From the NCBI RefSeq assembly GCF_000275865.1, contig NZ_CM001555.1, positions 1,577,099 through 1,641,098 of the forward strand: a DNA stretch of 64,000 bases, given 5' to 3'. Below, in pieces: positions 51,802 to 60,683 of this stretch. Made by a program: the position numbers and the translations under genes. The notes below the pieces were generated by a model, which saw only the letters and a list, made by a program, of their open reading frames with translations, was not told where the DNA came from and ran no database searches. The DNA comes from Methanofollis liminatans DSM 4140. GTDB lineage: Archaea > Halobacteriota > Methanomicrobia > Methanomicrobiales > Methanofollaceae. The stretch's first letter is position 1. The number at the start of each line of letters is the position of its first letter.

Positions 51802-52499
51802 TCTCGGTGATTGTGCCGACCTACAACGAGGAGGAGAGCATCGCCTCCTGCCTCGAATCCCTCTGCAACCAGACCATCCCCAGGGGCGCCTACGAGATCA
51901 TCGTCGTAGACGGGAACTCGAAGGACCGGACACGCGAGATCGCCGCGAAATATGCCGACCAGGTCTTTGTCCAGACGAGCAAAAAGGTCGGCGGGGCGAG
52001 AAACGACGGTGCCGTGGCGGCGAAGGGCGAGATCGTCGCCACCACCGATGCCGACTGTTACCTCCCGCCCGACTGGCTGGAGGGGATCGAGCGGACCTTT
52101 GCCGACCACCCCGACGCCGTCCAGGTCTACGGCCTCGTTTTCCCGAAGGAGAAGGGGATCAAGAATACGGTCTCCCTCTGGCTTGCAAACTTCTTCTCGC
52201 GCCTGGGCTACCTGACGCACACGATCTACTACACCCTGGGCTGCAACACCGCCTTTCGGCGGGACGCCTTCATGGCGATCGGGATGTACCACACCATCGA
52301 CGCCGGCGACGACCTGGAGATCGCACGGCGGGCGCGGAAGGCCGGAAAGGTCGTGCTCGTTCCTGCCCTGAAGGTCGGGTTTTCCATGCGCCGCTACGAG
52401 CAGTTCGGCACGTTAAAGTCCCTCTGGGAGTGGGTGTATATCGTGGTGAAGGGCGGCGAGTCTGAGAAGTACTCGTATTCAAAGCGCGAATACAAGTGA
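51798..52499 (+). CDS. Glycosyltransferase family 2
   Basis: The 233-residue GT-A enzyme starts at GTG 51798. It has the N-terminal ISVIVPTYNEEESI, the DXD-like ATTDADCYL and a C-terminal acidic DAGDDLEIARR motif. There is no membrane helix, so it works with membrane or soluble partners. Together with the GT4 and FAD genes it forms a small glycan operon ending at the terminator at 52501-52534. Confidence 0.92.
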   Translation: MISVIVPTYNEEESIASCLESLCNQTIPRGAYEIIVVDGNSKDRTREIAAKYADQVFVQTSKKVGGARNDGAVAAKGEIVATTDADCYLPPDWLEGIERTFADHPDAVQVYGLVFPKEKGIKNTVSLWLANFFSRLGYLTHTIYYTLGCNTAFRRDAFMAIGMYHTIDAGDDLEIARRARKAGKVVLVPALKVGFSMRRYEQFGTLKSLWEWVYIVVKGGESEKYSYSKREYK

Positions 52500-52500
52500 A

Positions 52501-52534
52501 GGGTGCCACGCCCGCACCCCTTCACCTTTTTTTT
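52501..52534 (+). terminator. Intrinsic-like terminator of the glycosyltransferase operon
   Basis: A short hairpin, GGGTGC (52501-52506) against GCACCC (52514-52519), is followed by eight Ts (52527-52534), directly after the GT2 stop. Confidence 0.65.
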
Positions 52535-52630
52535 GGGAGAGAGGTTTGCTCCAGATAGCCCGGAGGGATCGCCTTCCCCCCTCGCGCGAAGGTGCACATC
52601 CCCAAACCCCCCTATCCCCGCACACTCCCC

Positions 52631-53668
52631 TCAAAACGCAAACAGCGTGGTCTGCACATCCCTCTCCTCGAACACCAGATACTCGACCGCCCTGTGTGCA
52701 ACACCGCACCGCCGCAGGTCGGCGCCCGAGTGGAGCGGCCTTCTCCGGCGGGCATCCAGGATCCGCCTGGCGCCCTCAGGCCCGATCCCGGGCACCCGGA
52801 GGAGATCGGCGTACGGGGCGGCGTTGACGTCGACCGGCGGCATCTCCCGTGCAAGGAGAATCTTCGGGTCGGCGTCCGTAAGAAAACCGTCTCCGTCCAG
52901 CACCTCCGCGACGCGGTCAGGACGCCAGCCGTACGCCCGCACCAGGGCGTCGAGCTGGTAGAGCCGGTTCTGGCGCCAGAGCGTGGCGGCCGGGCGGCCC
53001 TGCAGAGGCGTGCCGGCGAGGGGAGTGAACGCCGAGTAATACACCCTGGCCGTGCCGAGGCGGCGGTACTGCCGTTCCATGCACGTGAGGATCTCGGCGT
53101 CGCTTTCCCCGGCCGCCCCGACGACGACCTGGGTGGTGTGCCGTCCCGGCATCGCATCGGCGATCCATGCCTGCCGTTTTTCGATGTCCTGCCGGTAGTC
53201 CTTCACGCCGGCGACCTCGGAGAGCCGCGAGGCCGAGGGCGCCTCCAGGTTGATCGAGATCCGGTCGGCCAGCCGTGCCGCCTCGGCGATGTCGGCCCGC
53301 GCGGCGCCGGGGAGGACCTTTAAGTGGAGGTAGCCGGTATATCCGCTCCTCCTCAGGATCTCGCCGGTCTCCAGGATCCCGGCCATCGTCTCGTCCACGT
53401 CGCGGGGGATGCCCGAGGAGAGGAAGAGCCCGTCGGCCCGGCCCTCGCGGTGCATCGTCAGAAAGGCCCGGGCGAGGTCGGCCGGGGCAAGGGCGTAGGC
53501 CTCCCGCTTTGTCCTGACCGCGCAGTAGGCGCAGTCGAACGAGCACTTCCCGCAGAGGAGGACCTTGAGCAGGCGCCCGCACCGGGCGCGAACCGGGCGT
53601 TCAGAGCGCGGGCTCATGTCGAAGCCGGCCGCTTCGGTGAGCACCGCAAGGGTTTCTCCCAGGGACAT
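52631..53668 (-). CDS. Radical SAM protein with C-terminal helix-hairpin-helix
   Basis: The 345-residue protein contains the radical SAM cluster motif CSFDCAYC (CxxxCxxC) and a TIM-barrel-like body. At the C terminus is a helix-hairpin-helix DNA-binding domain (VNAAPYADLLRVPGIGPEGARRILDARRR) ending in VAHRAVEYLVFEERDVQ. This arrangement is known from a COG4277-like group thought to act on DNA or RNA. The start is ATG 53668 (MSLGETL); the frame beyond is antisense to the DUF2148 gene. Confidence 0.88.
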   Translation of the reverse strand: MSLGETLAVLTEAAGFDMSPRSERPVRARCGRLLKVLLCGKCSFDCAYCAVRTKREAYALAPADLARAFLTMHREGRADGLFLSSGIPRDVDETMAGILETGEILRRSGYTGYLHLKVLPGAARADIAEAARLADRISINLEAPSASRLSEVAGVKDYRQDIEKRQAWIADAMPGRHTTQVVVGAAGESDAEILTCMERQYRRLGTARVYYSAFTPLAGTPLQGRPAATLWRQNRLYQLDALVRAYGWRPDRVAEVLDGDGFLTDADPKILLAREMPPVDVNAAPYADLLRVPGIGPEGARRILDARRRRPLHSGADLRRCGVAHRAVEYLVFEERDVQTTLFAF

Positions 53669-53762
53669 AATCGATCCTCTGTGGCCAGAGAAGGAAGATA
53701 AGAGGGCGCCGTGCAGGGCGAAAGTGAGAGGATATATGTGTCCGGGGGCGGTACATACACCC

Positions 53763-54314
53763 ATGACTGCGGAATACGATGCAGTACAGACCGTCGCCTC
53801 CTTAATGGCGCTCTCAGCACGAACGGCGCCGAAGGGGAAGGGCGTCGACACCATCCGCGTGGAGGTGGTCGGCAGGGCCGATATGGGGCGGCTCGCCGAT
53901 GCGATGCGCACCTACGGGGAAGCGCACACACTCGGCTTTTTCTCAAGGGACGCGAAAGGAATCGAACAGTCAGATGCCTGCGTCCTGATCGGGTGCCGGG
54001 GGCAGGAGGTGGCCGGGATCAACTGCGGCGGATGCGGGTATCAGACCTGCGCCGGGATGACGGCTTCGGTGGCTGACGCACCCGAAAGCGGCGGCGCCCC
54101 CTTCAAAGGCCCCAACTGCGTGATCAGGATGGCCGATCTCGGCATCGCCGTCGGTTCGGCGGCGCGGACCGCCGCCATCCACAACGTCGACAACCGGATC
54201 CTCTACTCAGGCGGGGTCGGCGCCCTCTCCCTCGGCATGATGGAGGATTGCAGCGTGGTCTATGCGATTCCGCTCAAAGCATCCGGGAAAAATATCTTCT
54301 TTGACCGCACATAG
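53763..54314 (+). CDS. DUF2148 ferredoxin-domain protein
   Basis: The 183-residue protein has the DUF2148 cysteine set (LIGCRGQEVAGINCGGCGYQTCAGM) likely to bind an iron-sulfur cluster, plus a later NCVIRMADLGIAVGSA segment. The ATG at 53763 lies about 25 nt after the AT-rich gatatatgtg (53731-53740), so it is nearly leaderless. The GHMP gene begins 9 nt after its stop. Such pairs suggest a redox step in cofactor synthesis, which is inference. Confidence 0.8.
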   Translation: MTAEYDAVQTVASLMALSARTAPKGKGVDTIRVEVVGRADMGRLADAMRTYGEAHTLGFFSRDAKGIEQSDACVLIGCRGQEVAGINCGGCGYQTCAGMTASVADAPESGGAPFKGPNCVIRMADLGIAVGSAARTAAIHNVDNRILYSGGVGALSLGMMEDCSVVYAIPLKASGKNIFFDRT

Positions 54315-54323
54315 GAACAGACC

Positions 54324-55397
54324 ATGCCAACGATGATGATCAGGGGCGGGGACCTCGACCTCGTCGAGTACGAGTTCGAGCCCTTCGCCGCAGGCGAGGG
54401 GATCAGGCCCCTGGATATCGGGAGGGAGGTGATCCCGAGGCCGCAGGCCGGCGTCTTCACCGTGCAGGCCCCGGCCCGGATCCACGCCACCGTCCTGGAC
54501 ATGAACAGGTTCGCTCCAGGTCAGCCCGGCGGCGGCGGGTTCGGGTTTGCCGTGAAGGTCTACTGCACGGCGAGCGCAGAATGCACGGACGGAAGCGTCG
54601 AGATCGACTACGACCGCGTGCCGATCGTCAGGCATATCGTCGAGGCGTTCAGGGCGACGGTGGGATACGGGGGCGGGTTCCACATCGTCGCCCGGGACCA
54701 CCGCTACAAGCACGTCGGCCTCGGTTCGACCGGGACGATCCTCCTCTCGGTCTGCCACGCGATGAACGCCGCCCTCGGGTCGCCCCTCACCGCCGAGGAA
54801 CTCCGCATCCTCGTCGGCAGAAATTTCGTGGAGGAGACGGCCGACGATCGGGTCGCCTTCGGGTTCGAGACCGGCGTCGGCCCGGCCGCCAGCACCTATG
54901 GCGGGTTTGTCGTGCTGGGCGACGACCTCAGCCTCGCCTACCGCCACCCCTTTGCCGGGGACAAGAACGTCTTTATCATCATCCCCTCCAGCGAGATCTC
55001 CTCGTCCGGGACGTCGGAGTTCAACGTCCTGATGAACCGGGCACGCGACCTCGATTACCGCGACCGTCCGCTCAAGGCCTACATGGTCCTGATGGACCTG
55101 ATCCCGGCGATAGAGGCGGGCAACCTCAAACGAGCCGGAGAGGTGATGTGGGAGATCGAGTTTAGGGGCTCGAAACGGGCCGAGATCGAGCACCACAGCT
55201 TTGCGATCTATACCATGATGAGCGGCCTGCGGGACGCCGGGATCGAATTCGTGGGCATGAGTTCGGTCGGGCCGTCGATTGCGGTGATCACGGAGAAAAC
55301 AGAGGAGGAGGTCAGAGCGATTGCAAAACGTCTCGGGCTTTCGATCGCCCTCGCCACCGCCGTCGACAACGAGGGGATCAGGATCACGGGGCCGTGA
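54324..55397 (+). CDS. GHMP-type beta-ribofuranosylaminobenzene 5'-phosphate synthase homologue
   Basis: The 357-residue protein resembles COG1907, whose characterised member (MptG) condenses PRPP with 4-aminobenzoate in methanopterin synthesis. Features are APARIHATVLDMN, the GHMP ATP-loop GLGSTGTILLSVCHAMNAALG and a C-terminal STxGPSIAVI-like end. Its N terminus has an extra 45 or so residues compared with typical MptG, so it may be a paralogue with another substrate. It probably shares a transcript with the DUF2148 gene. Confidence 0.78.
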   Translation: MPTMMIRGGDLDLVEYEFEPFAAGEGIRPLDIGREVIPRPQAGVFTVQAPARIHATVLDMNRFAPGQPGGGGFGFAVKVYCTASAECTDGSVEIDYDRVPIVRHIVEAFRATVGYGGGFHIVARDHRYKHVGLGSTGTILLSVCHAMNAALGSPLTAEELRILVGRNFVEETADDRVAFGFETGVGPAASTYGGFVVLGDDLSLAYRHPFAGDKNVFIIIPSSEISSSGTSEFNVLMNRARDLDYRDRPLKAYMVLMDLIPAIEAGNLKRAGEVMWEIEFRGSKRAEIEHHSFAIYTMMSGLRDAGIEFVGMSSVGPSIAVITEKTEEEVRAIAKRLGLSIALATAVDNEGIRITGP

Positions 55398-55694
55398 GAT
55401 CGCACTTCACCGTCACACTTTTTCCCGGTCGAACACCCACCTGCTGACGGTCGGGGCAACGTTTCCGCACCGGCGGCAGCGGCGATGGGAAACGCCCCGT
55501 GCGCAGGAATTATAGAGACCGCAGCTGCATGGGGGGATGCGCAGGACTATATACCGCCATCGCCTCTCTCCTGCATGGTCGGGGCGAGATCTGCGGCGCG
55601 GGTGCCGGATGCAAGAGGGACCTTCGAGGGAGCCGGTTCTATCGCGAGGAACACCCGGGAAGAACAGGGACAGGACGTTCGTGAAGCCCGGGCG
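55398..55694. other. Intergenic region with a possible TATA and long leader
   Basis: These 297 nt precede the lipoprotein gene. The TATA-like actatatacc at 55548-55557 is about 140 nt from the most sensible start codon (GTG 55695), implying a leader of roughly 115 nt. An ATG at 55575 is in frame but would put 40 residues before the signal peptide. No separate gene seen. Confidence 0.35.
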
Positions 55695-56132
55695 GTGACC
55701 GCGACGAAGTGCATCCCCATAGCCATACTTCTTCTCTGCCTCGCCGCACCGCTCCTTGCGGCGGGATGCGTCTCCGGGGGAGACGACGACGTGGCGGTCG
55801 TCGAGTATCACCGCACCGGCGGGATCGCCGGTTTCGACGATCGCCTGGTGATCTACGAGAACGGGACGGCAACCGTTTCCAGGCACGGAACCTTCACAAC
55901 CTTCTCTCCGGATCCGCAGGCCCTCGCCCGGGTCCGCGCCATCGTTGCGTCCGAAGCCTTCCAGTCCCTTGAAGAATCGTATCTGCCGCAGCAGCAGGGC
56001 TATGACCTCATCTCCTATGAGGTGACGGCAGGGGGGAAGCGCGTGCGGGCGGAGGACGGAGCGGTCCCGGCGGCACTGGAGCCGCTGATCACCGAACTTA
56101 ACGAGATCATCCGGGAGAGCACGGCGCCCTGA
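55695..56132 (+). CDS. Predicted lipoprotein
   Basis: From GTG 55695 the protein has 145 residues: a signal peptide with lipobox (LLAAGCVSGG), then a small beta-rich domain (VVEYHRTGGIAGFDDRLVIYENGTATVSRHG) and a helical tail (EPLITELNEIIRES). It is typical of short archaeal surface proteins of unknown function. The start is the least certain feature: no good ribosome-binding site is visible. Confidence 0.6.
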   Translation: MTATKCIPIAILLLCLAAPLLAAGCVSGGDDDVAVVEYHRTGGIAGFDDRLVIYENGTATVSRHGTFTTFSPDPQALARVRAIVASEAFQSLEESYLPQQQGYDLISYEVTAGGKRVRAEDGAVPAALEPLITELNEIIRESTAP

Positions 56133-56252
56133 CTCTTTTTTTCCTTCATCCCGCAACACGCGCCGGATAGAAAAGCGATCGGCAGTTTTGAGAGAAAAAC
56201 TCCTCGTCCTGCACTCCGGGCCGAATATTTAATGCTCGCCCAAAGACCATAA

Positions 56253-56259
56253 TATATAA
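56253..56259 (+). promoter_or_regulatory. TATA box of the alpha/beta hydrolase gene
   Basis: The core tatataa is centred at 56256, so transcription should begin near 56282. This rules out ATG codons at 56268 and 56271 and favours a nearly leaderless start at 56289. Confidence 0.6.
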
Positions 56260-56288
56260 CCACCCATATGATGCGGTCAGACGAGATC

Positions 56289-57089
56289 ATGAGAACCGAG
56301 CAGACGCCGGTCGTCCTGGTGCACGGATGGAAGAGCCATCCAGGCATCTGGAACCACCTCACGCCGCAGCTTGAGCGTGCATCCATACCGTACTGGAACT
56401 TCGACCATACCTCCATGGGAGATACCCCACCGGCAGCGATCGCTCTGGCCCTGCAGGAGTTCATCCGAACGATGCGGGATGAAAACGCATATCCCGGACC
56501 GGTCGACGTCGTATGCCATTCCGTAGGGACGTGTATCGCCCGGTACCTCCTCGAAGTCCTCGACGGCCGGAAGCGGGAAGAGCAGGTCAGGCACCTGATC
56601 GGGATCGGGCCGCCGAACAACGGTTCCGCTCTGGCCGAACTCTTCAACGATCCGGTCTATGGGCCGCAGATCCTCGATCAGCTCGCCGGTGTATTTGTGC
56701 CGCGGCGCTACGATCCGGCAGACGACGTCATCGCCCAGGAGGTCAGGCCGGGAAGCCGGACGATGGCCGCCCTGCGGTCTGCGGGCGTCCGCCAGGACGT
56801 GGCGTACCGGTTCATCCTGAGCGCCAACCTCACCGCCACCCCGGATCTCTTTCCCTGTTTTGACGGAAAAACCTGGGAGCGCTCCGCGGATGGTGAGTGG
56901 CAGATGACCTATGCAGGCGATGGGATCGTGCCGCATACCGATTCGTACCTGCCCGGCGCGGGCATCGAGATCCTGCCGGCCGAGCCGGCGGCGCTGAGGT
57001 GCAACCCCGATCACTACGGCCATATCAGGCTGCCGCGGAACGCCGAGGTGGTGGACCGGGTGATGGCGCACCTCATGGGCTCTCCCTGA
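56289..57089 (+). CDS. Alpha/beta hydrolase (lipase-like)
   Basis: The protein (266 residues from ATG 56289) has an oxyanion-hole HGWKS, a nucleophile motif VVCHSVGT (the usual GxSxG has Cys in place of the first Gly) and a late catalytic His in CNPDHYGHIRLP. It resembles esterase/lipase proteins and is probably cytosolic, since no signal peptide is present. The start is set by the TATA box at 56253-56259; the ATG at 56268 lies upstream of the predicted transcription start. Confidence 0.82.
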   Translation: MRTEQTPVVLVHGWKSHPGIWNHLTPQLERASIPYWNFDHTSMGDTPPAAIALALQEFIRTMRDENAYPGPVDVVCHSVGTCIARYLLEVLDGRKREEQVRHLIGIGPPNNGSALAELFNDPVYGPQILDQLAGVFVPRRYDPADDVIAQEVRPGSRTMAALRSAGVRQDVAYRFILSANLTATPDLFPCFDGKTWERSADGEWQMTYAGDGIVPHTDSYLPGAGIEILPAEPAALRCNPDHYGHIRLPRNAEVVDRVMAHLMGSP

Positions 57090-57156
57090 AATTTTTCGGG
57101 AGAGGCTCACGCGAAGCCGCAAAAGGCGCGAAGGTGCCGGGGTTAGCGCCGTAAAA

Positions 57157-57177
57157 GGGCAAAAGCCCGGAAAAAAG
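57157..57177 (-). terminator. Terminator-like hairpin after the secreted protein gene
   Basis: GGGCAAAAGCCC (57157-57168) forms a small hairpin. On the minus strand a six-T run lies between the stop codon of the secreted protein gene and this hairpin, a plausible termination zone. The 90 nt before it have no gene. Confidence 0.4.
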
Positions 57178-57178
57178 A

Positions 57179-57685
57179 TCAGGGGGTGGCGGGGATGGTC
57201 CGCGACACCTTCGGGATCTCGGCGACATTCTCAAGCGTCTCGACCGAGCCGTCAGGGAAGGTGACGGTGGTCACCGCCGGGGAGAAATCGGCCTGGACAA
57301 GGGGCGCAAACCAGTAACTGTTCAATGCCTGCTCTGCATCACGCAGGTCGATGGCAGGGGTAGTATAGGTCGTCTCGTTCCCGGACCGTGAGATCTTCGC
57401 GAAATGTTCGACCCTGAAGGAGGCCGCGTGATCGTCCAGGGCCACTGACTCGACACTCTGGCCGGAAAAAGTCTCGAGTGCTTTTTTAAACTCGTCAGAG
57501 GGATCGGCGATCTTGAAGAAGACCGCAATCCGTTCAATCCACGAGAGGGTGTAGTCGAAGGTGACGATCGCCGCTCCGTTTTCATCGATTGACATATCCA
57601 GCCTGTCTGCGGTGAACGCTCCTGCAGGCAGAGTTAGGCCGGCGACAAGGAGCAGCACGACCCCGATGCGAACCCATATATCCAT
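57179..57685 (-). CDS. Secreted protein of unknown function
   Basis: The 168-residue protein has a signal peptide (MDIWVRIGVVLLLVAGLTLPAGAF) and a beta-rich mature part with a helical insert. The start at 57685 agrees with a minus-strand TATA (TTTATATG near 57717-57726); the longer frame to 57751 is rejected. It is divergent from the MoxR/DUF58 operon, with the two promoters packed into about 110 nt, so they may be co-regulated. No domain recognised. Confidence 0.65.
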   Translation of the reverse strand: MDIWVRIGVVLLLVAGLTLPAGAFTADRLDMSIDENGAAIVTFDYTLSWIERIAVFFKIADPSDEFKKALETFSGQSVESVALDDHAASFRVEHFAKISRSGNETTYTTPAIDLRDAEQALNSYWFAPLVQADFSPAVTTVTFPDGSVETLENVAEIPKVSRTIPATP

Positions 57686-57765
57686 ACTCTCAACTCCAGA
57701 TATACATCTGGCTTTCCTCATATAAACATACTGAACAGGATGCCTGTCCACCAGAAATATAGAAA

Positions 57766-57774
57766 ATATATTTA
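57766..57774 (+). promoter_or_regulatory. TATA box of the MoxR/DUF58 operon
   Basis: An AT-only stretch (57763-57778, core atatattta) is centred 26-30 nt before the ATG codons at 57798 and 57801, predicting a leaderless transcript. Confidence 0.6.
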
Positions 57775-57797
57775 TATTAGAATTGTCATCGGTGGTG

Positions 57798-58067
57798 ATG
57801 ATGGGCTATCCGAAGAAACACTTCGCCGCCGCAGGGCTGATGGGGTGGCTTTTTATGATCATTTTTTTTCTGATCTTCATAAGAAGCATCGATCTCACCA
57901 TCTTCCTCCTGCTCGTTTCCCTGGGGCTGTTCGTACTCATAGAAGTACTGGACACGTCCTTCGCCAAACCCTCCCATATCATGTATCTTAAATACTGGGT
58001 CGCTGTCGGGCTTGTGTTTTTCGTCACCGTCATCGTCGATAAAGTGGTGAGGGTCGTTCAGGCATGA
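57798..58067 (+). CDS. Small membrane protein, first gene of the MoxR/DUF58 operon
   Basis: The protein (89 residues from ATG 57798, 88 from 57801) has three hydrophobic helices (WLFMIIFFLIFI, FLLLVSLGLFVLIEV and VGLVFFVTVIV). It is probably a membrane partner of the downstream machinery. Its stop overlaps the start of the next gene (ATGA). Confidence 0.7.
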   Translation: MMGYPKKHFAAAGLMGWLFMIIFFLIFIRSIDLTIFLLLVSLGLFVLIEVLDTSFAKPSHIMYLKYWVAVGLVFFVTVIVDKVVRVVQA

Positions 58068-59797
58068 AGAGGAGACACATGCAATGGGTTCTGGCAGGGG
58101 TATCCCTGGCGATCATCCTCATCTGCGGGAGCATGATCACCTCGCCGATACTGTACTCGGCCGAAAACGCCTCTTCCACGGCGCATCATGCCGACCCGTC
58201 CCTCATCTCCAGAACGGCGGAGAACAGGGCAGGATCGGTCGTGCCTGCCATGGACAACCTTATCGAGAGCACGGGAACAATTGTTCTGAACATTAAAAAC
58301 AAGGATTTTAAAGCGGCACAGGCCGATCTGGAAGCCTATATGGCCGCCTCGAGGTCATTCAACAGCCTCGTCGTCAACCTGGACCTGTCCGAGAGCGAGA
58401 TCGGGGAGTTCGTGGAGATCAACAGGGAAAACATTGAATCCCTTTCCACCCTCTTTGAGGAGAGCAAACGCTTTGAGGAGATCTCCAGCCTTGAGGTGGT
58501 ATACCGGGACGAGGAGAACCCTGAAGCGCTCTACTCGGTTGCCTACGAGGGAGAAGCGCTCAGGATGAAAATGGAAGAGGCGTATCAGCGCTACGCCGCA
58601 CAGCAGTCGTCCCTTCAGAGTGTGAGCAGCCGCTACGGCCTCTCCACCGCCTCATACAACCAGAGCGTGACCGAGTTTGCCGCGGTCGTCGGCGAGACCG
58701 ACGCCGCACAGGAGAGCCGGCTGGATGCAATCCCGAAAAACGATGTCTTTCCTCTCACCCTCGGGATAGAACCGACCACCGCCACCTTCGGCGATCGGAT
58801 CCTGATCGCGGGCACCCTGTACCGGAGCCCGGGGCAGGAGGTCGGGATCTCTATCGACAGCCGCCTGTGGGGGACGGCGATCACCGACATCAACGGCAGA
58901 TATACGGCCTATTATCCGGTAACAGCGATCGGCACGGGAAAACACCTGATCTATACCTCCCGGGGCAGCAGGTATTCAGATGTGATCGAGTTCACCATCG
59001 TGCCGGCGCCGGCCGCCCTGACACTCGAGGCCACGCAGGGGGATTACGGGGCCGGGGAAAACGTCCTTTTCACCGGCACCCTCTCAAGCCTTGACAGACC
59101 GGTCTCAAACGCCCTGGTCTCCATCGTGCCCGACGAAGGGGCGGCGATCCAGGTGCTCACCGACGAGAAGGGAGTTTACTCCTGCACCGGCCTGCTGGAT
59201 CCGGGGATCAGAGAGGTGAAGGCAGTCGTTTCGGGCGAGTCCCTCCCCTTTGCATATACCGCCAGCAGCCCGGTCACCGTGGACGTACCCCATGCATGGA
59301 TGGGGTTTGCCTCCCTTGTGATGAAGGGTGCGGTAATCCTGGTCCTCGGGCTCGGGCTGGAGTTCATGGTCAGGAGCATACGGGAACAGCGTTCAAAGAG
59401 GCGTGCCACTCCCATCAGCCGTCACGAAATTCCTGTCCTCAGGCAGCCCGCCCTGCCACCCGCACCAATAGCCGAGCCGCTGTCTCCCGCCGAGGTGGCG
59501 CGGCAGTATGCGCTCCACGTTGGAAACGGCGACTACAGAGAGGCGATCAGGACCCTGTACCTCGCCCTCGCAGACAGGATCGGACGAAAGGCAGAGATCA
59601 GGAATTATATCGCATGGACGCCGCGGGAGATTCTTGGCGCTACATCGGGCGCGAGCGAGGCCAAAAACCTCGCCGAATTTATCGGGAAGTACGAACATTC
59701 CCATTACGGCACCACGGAAACCTCGCACGGACAGGCTGAGGCGCTGCTGCGGTGGTACGGCAGCGTCACCGAGGCCATGGGTGGTGGTCAGGATTAA
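58064..59797 (+). CDS. Membrane protein with C-terminal DUF4129-like domain
   Basis: The 577-residue protein has an N-terminal signal-anchor, a long helical extracytoplasmic region (about 50-230), and Ig/carboxypeptidase-regulatory-like repeats (about 240-405; LTLGIEPTTATFGDRILIAGTL, ALTLEATQGDYGAGENVLFTG). One transmembrane helix (about 412-435) leads to a cytoplasmic tail with a DUF4129-like domain (YALHVGNGDYREAIRTLYLALADRIG...). DUF4129 proteins occur with MoxR and DUF58 proteins and sometimes transglutaminases. It may be the sensor/scaffold part of the complex. GTG of the next gene lies 14 nt inside its end. Confidence 0.75.
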   Translation: MKRRHMQWVLAGVSLAIILICGSMITSPILYSAENASSTAHHADPSLISRTAENRAGSVVPAMDNLIESTGTIVLNIKNKDFKAAQADLEAYMAASRSFNSLVVNLDLSESEIGEFVEINRENIESLSTLFEESKRFEEISSLEVVYRDEENPEALYSVAYEGEALRMKMEEAYQRYAAQQSSLQSVSSRYGLSTASYNQSVTEFAAVVGETDAAQESRLDAIPKNDVFPLTLGIEPTTATFGDRILIAGTLYRSPGQEVGISIDSRLWGTAITDINGRYTAYYPVTAIGTGKHLIYTSRGSRYSDVIEFTIVPAPAALTLEATQGDYGAGENVLFTGTLSSLDRPVSNALVSIVPDEGAAIQVLTDEKGVYSCTGLLDPGIREVKAVVSGESLPFAYTASSPVTVDVPHAWMGFASLVMKGAVILVLGLGLEFMVRSIREQRSKRRATPISRHEIPVLRQPALPPAPIAEPLSPAEVARQYALHVGNGDYREAIRTLYLALADRIGRKAEIRNYIAWTPREILGATSGASEAKNLAEFIGKYEHSHYGTTETSHGQAEALLRWYGSVTEAMGGGQD

Positions 59798-60683
59798 GTT
59801 CATCAGACTGGCAGCGGCCGCCATCGCTCTTCTGGCCGTTTCTGTCCTTTTCCTCCACCTCTCCACGACCGACCACGAGTTCAGCAGATACAATATCGGG
59901 TGGAACGGCACCTCGGTCTTTGCCGGGAACCTGGAGGATGCCGGCGGCGTGGTCCTGCACGAGACTGCGGACCTGCCGAACTACCAGGACGCCGTCCTTC
60001 TTCTGATCGCGCCGGAGGGAGAGATCCCTGATAGCGAGATCGGCGATTATAGAGCATTTCTTAAGCGTAACAACACGCTTTTTATTTCTGACGAGTCAGG
60101 GGCGTCAAACAAACTGCTCAAAGAAATCGGTTCGGATATCAGAGTTATTCCAGGCAAAATCGCAGGTTTCGACTCGGGATATGCGGATCCGCTCCTTCCG
60201 AACGGCTATCCAGAGGGCGATCATCCGCTGCTCGAAGGCGTGGCGTCGATCGCCTTCAACCACCCTGCACAGGTGATGGGAGGCGAGGCCCTCGTCAGTT
60301 CTGGCATCTTTAGTTGGTACGACCTGGACGGGAACGGGCGGATGGAGGTGGGAGAGCCTTCAGGAAGGTTCGTCTTCATCTCCAGCCAGCCGGTCGGCGG
60401 GGGTGAGGTGATCGTCTGCGCGGACCCGAGCATCCTGATCAACACAATGCTGGGGCGGGGCGTGCCCGGGGACGGCGCCATCTTCGCCGACAATCTGCTT
60501 TCGTACAGGAATACCGCAATTCTGGAGAGTGCCCACTCCGCAACCGCCGCGACCGGGGGCATCGGGCAGGCTCTGGCGCACCTGAAGGCGTCGCCTCCCC
60601 TGCAGGCAGGCATCATGGGTGCCTGCCTTCTGGTGGCCGGGATTGCGTGGAGAAGAAGAGTATGTCCAGGGGGTCAATCATGA
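59784..60683 (+). CDS. DUF4350 domain membrane protein
   Basis: The protein (299 residues) has an N-terminal helix (LAAAAIALLAVSVLFL), an extracytoplasmic DUF4350-like glutaminase-fold domain (AVLLLIAPEGEIPDSEIGDYRAFLKRNNTLFI, IFADNLLSY) and a C-terminal helix. GTG 59784 or 59781 starts it, overlapping the DUF4129 gene. This family accompanies MoxR/DUF58/DUF4129 in many prokaryotes. The longer upstream frame is a shadow. Confidence 0.72.
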   Translation: MVRIKFIRLAAAAIALLAVSVLFLHLSTTDHEFSRYNIGWNGTSVFAGNLEDAGGVVLHETADLPNYQDAVLLLIAPEGEIPDSEIGDYRAFLKRNNTLFISDESGASNKLLKEIGSDIRVIPGKIAGFDSGYADPLLPNGYPEGDHPLLEGVASIAFNHPAQVMGGEALVSSGIFSWYDLDGNGRMEVGEPSGRFVFISSQPVGGGEVIVCADPSILINTMLGRGVPGDGAIFADNLLSYRNTAILESAHSATAATGGIGQALAHLKASPPLQAGIMGACLLVAGIAWRRRVCPGGQS

